Part shown: positions 7,525-11,289 of the stretch, piece after piece
Layout of the letters: every line of letters starts with the position of its first letter
Numbering within the stretch: position 1 is the stretch's first letter
Assembly: GCA_002507175.1 (NCBI GenBank)
Contig: DAZE01000014.1
Span: 1 to 11,289 of the forward strand
Source of the DNA: Euryarchaeota archaeon UBA558
GTDB taxonomy: Archaea > Thermoplasmatota > Poseidoniia > Poseidoniales > Thalassarchaeaceae
Direction: 5' to 3'
DNA: 11,289 nucleotides
Translations under genes and position numbers: made by a program
The notes under the pieces: model-generated
Told to the model about the DNA's origin: nothing
The model's database searches: none
Seen by the model: the letters and a program-made list of their open reading frames with translations, nothing else

Positions 7525-7530
7525 TTATAG
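7525..7530 (+). promoter_or_regulatory. TATA box of tRNA-Lys
   Basis: TTATAG, preceded by GTTG, is centred 26 nt before the first base of the mature tRNA. That is the standard archaeal TATA position. It lies in the 41-base gap after rpiA, so the tRNA appears to have its own promoter. Confidence 0.6.
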
Positions 7531-7552
7531 AGGAATCCCCGAACCGACAGTT

Positions 7553-7629
7553 GGGTCTGTAGCTTAGTCAGGTAGAGCGACGGGCTCTTAACCCGTAGGC
7601 CGCGGGTTCGAACCCCGTCAGACCCGCCA
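7553..7629 (+). tRNA. tRNA-Lys (anticodon CUU)
   Basis: A complete cloverleaf: acceptor GGGTCTG/CAGACCC (7 pairs), D arm GCTT/GAGC, anticodon stem ACGGG/CCCGT with loop CTCTTAA, five-base variable loop, and T arm GCGGG/CCCGT with TTCGAAC. Anticodon CTT (7587-7589) reads AAG, lysine. The discriminator is G (7626) and the 3' CCA (7627-7629) is present in the DNA. There is no intron. Confidence 0.96.
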
Positions 7630-7631
7630 AA

Positions 7632-7673
7632 GATCGAATCGATCGCAGCGTTGAAACGCGGGGCGGACCGCCC
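7632..7673. repeat. Three consecutive short inverted repeats in the tRNA-Lys/asnS spacer
   Basis: Directly after the tRNA come GATCGA-A-TCGATC (7632-7644), GCGTT-GA-AACGC (7648-7659, stem-loop GCGU-UGAA-ACGC if RNA), and GGGCGG-A-CCGCCC (7661-7673). All arms match perfectly. The set fills most of the 62 bases between the tRNA CCA and the asnS ATG. They could be RNA hairpins in a tRNA-asnS transcript or protein-binding palindromes. The repeats are seen; the role is unknown. Confidence 0.6.
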
Positions 7674-7691
7674 GGTCCCAAGGGTGAGGTC

Positions 7692-9017
7692 ATGAAGGCT
7701 CAGTGGGTAGGTGACGTCTTGAACGGCTCATTGGACCACAAGGAGGTCCATCTAAAGGGATGGATTCACAGGTCAAGGGGGTCCAAGGCAATCAGGTTCG
7801 TCGTACTCAGAGATTCGACAGGAACCCTACAGTGCGTCGTGAAGAGGGAAAAGGTGGGGGATGCTTCCTTCGAGGAAGTCGCTTCAGCGCTGATCGAGTC
7901 GAGCTTGGAGATCAAGGGAACGGCCATACCAACTGACAGGGAGCATGGGTACGAAATCCAAGTGACCGAGGCCAAAGTTATCGGGCCAGTGGACCCATTG
8001 AGCCCATTTCCAATCACGGAGTCTGCTATGGAGGAGGCTGATGGCGGCGAGACGGAGTTCTTGTTGGACAACAGACACCTCTACCTGAGGACCGGTAGGA
8101 TGACAACTATGCTGAAGATAAGATCATCAATCTTCGGTGCTATACACTCGTTCTTCCGTGATCGTGACTTCATAGAATACCAAGCCCCAAACTTCGTCGC
8201 CGGAGCCGTGGAGGGAGGTAGCACCTTGTTTGAGGTTCCATATTTTGGGAGGAAGGCCTACCTCACTCAGTCTTGGCAACTCTACGCAGAAGCCGCCATG
8301 CCCGCACTCGAGCGACTCTACACCATCGCACCATCATTCAGGGCAGAAAAGAGTCGAACAAGAAGGCACCTGACGGAGTTCTGGCACGCTGAGATGGAAA
8401 TAGCATGGGCCGACAACAACGACGTAATGGACCACGGAGAGGCGCTCGTGAGGCATATAGCACGGACTCTGCTGTCTGAGAGGCCTGCGGAGTTGGAAAG
8501 TCTGGGGAGGGATCTGGAGGCCATCAGAAGATTTGCAGATTCGGATTACCCCAGAATCCGGTATGACGATGCCATAGAGCGACTGAAGTCCAAGGGAGTG
8601 GAGATAGAGTGGGGGCAGGACCTAGACTACAGCAAGGAGAAGATCCTCACAGCAGACTTTGACGTCCCGCACTTTCTAACCCACTATCCCAAGGTTGCCA
8701 AGCCCTTCTATCACAGGCAGGACCCGGATAACCAGGAATACGTCCTTTGCCACGACCTGCTAGCTCCGGAGGGTTACGGCGAGATAATAGGCGGAGGTGA
8801 GAGGACATGGTCCGAGTCTGAAATCCTGAAGAGGATCGACGATGAGGGAACTCCCAGAGACCCCTACGAGTTCTACATTGACATCAGGAGATACGGAGGG
8901 GTTCCACACGGGGGCTTTGGACTGGGAGTGGACAGAGTCTGCGCGTGGCTCGCCGGCGCCGACCACATCCGGGAGACGATCCCATTCCCTCGTGATTCCC
9001 GTAGGGTCACCCCCTGA
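7692..9017 (+). CDS. asnS: Asparaginyl-tRNA synthetase
   Basis: A 441-residue class II synthetase of the AspRS/AsnRS group that charges tRNA-Asn with asparagine in the cytoplasm. Residues about 1-105 are the OB-fold anticodon-binding domain (LKGWIHRSRGSKAIRFVVLRD). EGGSTLFEVPYFGRKAYLTQSW (from 174) is an AsnRS-type substrate loop; archaeal AspRS usually has EGGAELFPV. Motif 2 is FRAEKSRTRRHLTEFWHAEMEIAW (from 217), and motif 3 is GFGLGVDR (409-415 region). KPFYHR, GGGER and the C-terminal IPFPRD also favour AsnRS over AspRS. The length matches archaeal AsnRS. GGTGA at 7683-7687, four bases before the ATG, resembles the archaeal Shine-Dalgarno and supports this start. It implies direct Asn-tRNA charging rather than reliance only on amidation of Asp-tRNA. 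It follows tRNA-Lys by 62 bases and may share its transcript. Confidence 0.93.
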   Translation: MKAQWVGDVLNGSLDHKEVHLKGWIHRSRGSKAIRFVVLRDSTGTLQCVVKREKVGDASFEEVASALIESSLEIKGTAIPTDREHGYEIQVTEAKVIGPVDPLSPFPITESAMEEADGGETEFLLDNRHLYLRTGRMTTMLKIRSSIFGAIHSFFRDRDFIEYQAPNFVAGAVEGGSTLFEVPYFGRKAYLTQSWQLYAEAAMPALERLYTIAPSFRAEKSRTRRHLTEFWHAEMEIAWADNNDVMDHGEALVRHIARTLLSERPAELESLGRDLEAIRRFADSDYPRIRYDDAIERLKSKGVEIEWGQDLDYSKEKILTADFDVPHFLTHYPKVAKPFYHRQDPDNQEYVLCHDLLAPEGYGEIIGGGERTWSESEILKRIDDEGTPRDPYEFYIDIRRYGGVPHGGFGLGVDRVCAWLAGADHIRETIPFPRDSRRVTP

Positions 9018-9021
9018 GCCC

Positions 9022-9027
9022 TAATAA
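9022..9027 (+). promoter_or_regulatory. Candidate TATA element of the acyl-CoA dehydrogenase gene
   Basis: TAATAA lies 5 bases after the asnS stop. It is the only AT-rich patch in a C-rich 41-base gap. Transcription starting about 26 nt on would begin near 9051, leaving a leader of only a few bases. The C-rich sequence before the ATG has no Shine-Dalgarno, which fits a nearly leaderless message. Confidence 0.35.
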
Positions 9028-9058
9028 TCCTCATACGGACCCACCCCGCCCACCCGCC

Positions 9059-10264
9059 ATGGACCCAGGGCTCGACCTAGCTAACCCAACCGAGGAGCAC
9101 AGGATGCTGAGGGACATGGTGCGAAACTTCGTCCAGCAGGAAGTCGAGCCCCAAGCCCATGAGCATGACAGGCATGAGAAGTTCAATGCCGTACTTTTCC
9201 GCAAACTAGGCGATCTAGGCCTGCTTGGCATCACCGTAGGAGAAGAACACGGGGGCGTTGGCATGGACGCCACCGCAGTGGCAATAGTCAACGAGGAACT
9301 CTCCTATTCGGATCCCGGTTTCTGCCTGGCATATCTCGCCCATGCGCAGTTGATGGTCAACAACTTGGCATTCAACGGGGACGAGGACCAGAAGGGCCGT
9401 ATACTCCCACTCGTATGCAGCGGGGAGTGGATAGGGTGCATGGGCATGAGCGAGCCTGGCCATGGGACCGACGTCCTGGGGATGACCACCTCCGCGAGTC
9501 CCCAGGAGGATGGGACATGGTTGCTGAATGGCAGGAAGATGTGGATCACCAACGGGGTCATTGATGATGGCAGCACCCCTGCCGACGTGTGCATGGTCTA
9601 TGCCAATACCGGTCAGGACGATGACGGTAGGCAACAGATCACCACCTTCATCGTAGAGAGGGGGATGGAGGGGTATTCGGTCGGCCAAAAGATAACCGAC
9701 AAACTCGGGATGAGAGCCTCGAACACCGCTGAGCTGGTGTTCGACGACGTCAGGATCCCAAGCGAGAACGTCGTAGGCAATCCCGGTGAGTCCACAGTTC
9801 ACATGATGCGAAATTTGGAAATTGAGAGGATAGCCCTCGCCGCCATGGCAGTGGGGATCTCCAGAAGGTGCCTCTCGATAATGAACCAGTACGCCTCGGA
9901 GAGAGAAGCCTTCGGAAGGAGGATCAGGGAGTTCGGCCAGATCCAGAGGCACATAGCGGAGTCATGGGCCGAGTATAGGGCGATGAGGGCATATGTTTAC
10001 GACACCGCCTTGAACACAAAGCTGTTCGAATCAGGCAACAGGCTTGACAGCGACGGTGTCAAGCTCTATTCGACGACGGCCGCGAAAAACATCGCAGACA
10101 GGGCCATCCAAGTCCTTGGGGGGTATGGCTACGTGGGGGAGTACGTCGTTGAGAGGCTTTGGCGAGACTCTAAGCTACTTGAGATCGGGGGAGGGACCCT
10201 CGAGAGCCATCAGAAGAACATAGCAAGGGACCTGGGTCGGGACAGTAGCCCAATCAACAATTGA
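9059..10264 (+). CDS. Acyl-CoA dehydrogenase, isovaleryl-CoA dehydrogenase-like
   Basis: A 401-residue FAD enzyme that forms the 2,3-double bond of an acyl-CoA, passing electrons to electron-transfer flavoprotein. The N-terminal helical domain, FAD-binding middle domain (GCMGMSEPGHGTD at 126-138, MWITNG at 161-166) and C-terminal helical domain (REAFGRRIREFGQIQ, QVLGGYGYVGEY) are all present. Where medium- and short-chain enzymes have the catalytic Glu in a YEGT motif, this protein has EIGGGTLES (375-383). Isovaleryl-CoA dehydrogenase also has Gly there and uses a Glu in helix G (LDLERL), matched here by LEIERI with Glu256. This suggests a branched-chain substrate (leucine breakdown) or a related long-chain role; substrate choice is inference. 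The ATG at 9059 gives the normal N-terminus (DLANPTEEHRMLRDMVR). A beta-oxidation dehydrogenase gene starts 619 bases downstream. Confidence 0.93.
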   Translation: MDPGLDLANPTEEHRMLRDMVRNFVQQEVEPQAHEHDRHEKFNAVLFRKLGDLGLLGITVGEEHGGVGMDATAVAIVNEELSYSDPGFCLAYLAHAQLMVNNLAFNGDEDQKGRILPLVCSGEWIGCMGMSEPGHGTDVLGMTTSASPQEDGTWLLNGRKMWITNGVIDDGSTPADVCMVYANTGQDDDGRQQITTFIVERGMEGYSVGQKITDKLGMRASNTAELVFDDVRIPSENVVGNPGESTVHMMRNLEIERIALAAMAVGISRRCLSIMNQYASEREAFGRRIREFGQIQRHIAESWAEYRAMRAYVYDTALNTKLFESGNRLDSDGVKLYSTTAAKNIADRAIQVLGGYGYVGEYVVERLWRDSKLLEIGGGTLESHQKNIARDLGRDSSPINN

Positions 10265-10301
10265 GGAGACACCGAGTCAACATAGTAGCTCGTGTTTTGC
10301 A

Positions 10302-10670
10302 TCATTCGATGTCTTCTATGAGAGTCATCCTCAAGGTCTTCCCATCGTAGGAGAGGGACTTGAAGGCCACCTTCAGATTTCCCTGACCGAATGGATCCTG
10401 GATCATGGGCGAGGAGCCCCTGAATAGGTCCAAGACTTCCTTGTAAACGGTCGTCCCAACAATGGCTACCGCCTCGTAGACCGCGGACTCAGCACCCTCA
10501 TCGAGCAGGTCGTCGCCCTCCCCGCCGCGTATCACCGTCCTCTGGATTCTCCGCTCTATCGAAACAGTGAGCGTATTGCATTCGATCTCTAGCGTGGTCC
10601 TCTGGGCGCTGGTCAGCGCCAAGGGGTCGCTGCCCGCTTCCTGGTTGATGCCGGAAAGCCTTAGTTTCAT
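10302..10670 (-). CDS. Small uncharacterised protein
   Basis: A 122-residue soluble protein that I do not recognise. It has no signal peptide, membrane segment, cysteine motif or known catalytic motif; its single Cys is in the N-terminal third. The middle is acidic (GGEGDDLLDEGAESAVYEA) and the C-terminal half looks alternating alpha/beta (VAIVGTTVYKEVLDLF, LKVAFKSLSYDGKTLRMTLIED). The frame is open upstream to 10763, but that would run into tRNA-Gln, so the ATG at 10670 is chosen; it has no clear Shine-Dalgarno. The gene lies 51 bases after tRNA-Gln on the same strand and may be transcribed from the tRNA promoter. It is convergent with the acyl-CoA dehydrogenase gene, with a 37-base gap. Codon use looks like its neighbours. 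A real gene is likely but not certain. Confidence 0.65.
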   Translation of the reverse strand: MKLRLSGINQEAGSDPLALTSAQRTTLEIECNTLTVSIERRIQRTVIRGGEGDDLLDEGAESAVYEAVAIVGTTVYKEVLDLFRGSSPMIQDPFGQGNLKVAFKSLSYDGKTLRMTLIEDIE

Positions 10671-10721
10671 GGAGCCCGCACAGAGCCGCCGTTTTTCCGT
10701 ATTCCGCCTGTATGGTGATTG

Positions 10722-10797
10722 TGGTAGTCCCGCCAGGACTCGAACCTGGGTCCCCGGGACCAAAACCCGAGATGATGGACCACTACACTACGGGACT
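10722..10797 (-). tRNA. tRNA-Gln (anticodon UUG)
   Basis: On the minus strand a full cloverleaf: acceptor AGTCCCG/CGGGACT, anticodon stem TCGGG/CCCGG with loop TTTTGGT, and T arm with GGTTCGAGTCC. Anticodon TTG reads CAA and, by wobble, CAG. The discriminator is A (complement of 10725) and the 3' CCA is encoded (10722-10724). Without CCA the body is 73 nt and has no intron. A weak TATA-like CTAAACC (minus strand, around 10821-10827) lies about 26 nt upstream. Confidence 0.95.
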
Positions 10798-10804
10798 CTA
10801 GGCG

Positions 10805-10816
10805 ACCCTCGAGGGT
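10805..10816. promoter_or_regulatory. 12-base perfect palindrome in the tRNA-Gln / hydroxyacyl-CoA dehydrogenase divergent region
   Basis: ACCCTCGAGGGT is perfectly self-complementary. It sits 8 bases before the tRNA-Gln 5' end and 67 bases before the ATG at 10883. It could be an operator for the catabolic gene or a chance palindrome; binding is not shown by sequence alone. Confidence 0.35.
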
Positions 10817-10837
10817 TGATGGTTTAGGACTTGTCGA

Positions 10838-10843
10838 CATATC
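10838..10843 (+). promoter_or_regulatory. Candidate TATA element of the 3-hydroxyacyl-CoA dehydrogenase gene
   Basis: CATATC lies in the 85-base divergent region. Initiation about 26 nt on would be near 10866, giving a short leader that contains GAGGGG just before the ATG. A second AT-rich patch, AATAAT (10850-10855), is an alternative that would give a nearly leaderless message. Confidence 0.25.
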
Positions 10844-10882
10844 CCCCGCAATAATCATGCGTAGGGACACAACCCGAGGGGC

Positions 10883-11289
10883 ATGAAGCAATTATCGATA
10901 GGCGTAGTTGGAGCAGGGCAGATGGGCGCTGGAATAGCACAGGTATCATCATGCGCGGGATTCCCGGTGACCATGGTTGACATCGACGCTGACTTCATCG
11001 AGAGTGGAATGGGGTCGATCAGGTCGTCGTTGGCAAGGATGACATCCAAGGGAAAAATGGACAATGAGGCCTCTTTGGAGGCAATACGCAGGATCCGAAC
11101 TTCTGTGGATCTGGGGGACCTTGCAGACTGCGACCTAGTCGTTGAGGCCATTCCAGAGGTGTTGAAGCTTAAGACCAGTACCTTCACAAAGTTGGACGAG
11201 ATATGCAAGCCAACCACCATCTTGGCGAGTAACACCTCCTCGATCTCAATCAACGCGATCGCTGAATCCACATCGAGGCCCGAGAGAGT
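10883..11289 (+). CDS. 3-hydroxyacyl-CoA dehydrogenase, N-terminal part (3' truncated)
   Basis: The frame runs from the ATG at 10883 off the window end, with 135 whole codons visible. Residues 6-19 (IGVVGAGQMGAGIA) are the NAD-binding loop of the 3-hydroxybutyryl/3-hydroxyacyl-CoA dehydrogenase family. Asp33 and Asp35 (MVDID) fit the NAD-specific acidic residue after beta 2. VVEAIPE and LASNTSSISI are conserved family motifs; the Ser in NTSS contacts substrate, while the catalytic His of HFFNP lies beyond the window. The protein would oxidise 3-hydroxyacyl-CoA to 3-ketoacyl-CoA, a later step of the route begun by acyl-CoA dehydrogenase. Whether it is a short single-domain enzyme (hbd-like) or the front of a longer fusion with enoyl-CoA hydratase cannot be seen. 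It is divergent from tRNA-Gln. Confidence 0.93.
   Translation, partial: MKQLSIGVVGAGQMGAGIAQVSSCAGFPVTMVDIDADFIESGMGSIRSSLARMTSKGKMDNEASLEAIRRIRTSVDLGDLADCDLVVEAIPEVLKLKTSTFTKLDEICKPTTILASNTSSISINAIAESTSRPER

Noticed and set aside
7692..9017. Aspartyl-tRNA synthetase as the identity of the class II synthetase
   Set aside because: EGGSTLF, KPFYHR, GGGER and IPFPR are AsnRS-like; archaeal AspRS has EGGAELF at the substrate loop.
9215..9952. 245-residue minus-strand open frame inside the acyl-CoA dehydrogenase gene
   Set aside because: It is His/Pro/Gly-rich without motifs and lies wholly antisense to a clear enzyme gene; a shadow of GC-biased codons.
10671..10763. Extension of the 122-residue gene up to 10763
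   Set aside because: It runs into tRNA-Gln (10722-10797), so the translated part there is tRNA sequence.
1..11289. CRISPR array, insertion sequence, integrase or defence island
   Set aside because: No regularly spaced direct repeats, transposase motifs, tRNA-adjacent integrase or att-like duplication were seen.

Overview
The window most likely comes from a marine-type euryarchaeon of the Thermoplasmata / Marine Group II (Poseidoniales) kind. The evidence is an archaeal-style asparaginyl-tRNA synthetase, a COG1033-type RND exporter, archaeal TATA-like boxes about 26 nt before tRNA and gene starts, few clear Shine-Dalgarno sites, and aerobic acyl-CoA oxidation genes. This is inference from gene content and protein style; no database search was run.

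Layout, left to right. Positions 2-613 (+) hold the 3' part of a GC-rich gene for a coiled-coil protein ending in a helix-hairpin-helix domain. It meets a much more AT-rich stretch in which the rRNA 2'-O-methyltransferase RlmE (-, 616-1341) is divergent from a secreted, membrane-anchored thioredoxin-fold protein (+, 1394-2275). That gene overlaps tail to tail with a sugar-nucleotide epimerase (-, 2253-3191), which is divergent from a large RND-superfamily exporter (+, 3248-6397). The 415-base gap that follows is not empty: its minus strand carries an RNase P RNA (about 6420-6727), recognised from its conserved cores and P1/P3/P4 pairings.

The right half is housekeeping and catabolic: ribose-5-phosphate isomerase A (6813-7511), tRNA-Lys(CUU) with a good TATA box, a short leader with three consecutive inverted repeats, asparaginyl-tRNA synthetase (7692-9017), an isovaleryl-CoA-dehydrogenase-like acyl-CoA dehydrogenase (9059-10264), a small unrecognised gene (-, 10302-10670), tRNA-Gln(UUG) (-), and the start of a 3-hydroxyacyl-CoA dehydrogenase (+, from 10883, cut by the window edge).

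How the parts fit: rnpB, the two tRNAs, AsnRS and RlmE form a loose RNA-processing/translation neighbourhood. The acyl-CoA dehydrogenase and 3-hydroxyacyl-CoA dehydrogenase supply two steps of beta-oxidation or branched-chain amino-acid breakdown. The thioredoxin-fold protein and the RND exporter, whose external domains carry five close cysteine pairs, may share an extracytoplasmic disulfide chemistry. I found no CRISPR array, insertion sequence, integrase or phage cluster. Nothing here clearly forms a new system; the most useful unlisted items are the RNase P RNA, the shared divergent promoter at 1364-1370, and the structured tRNA-Lys/asnS leader.
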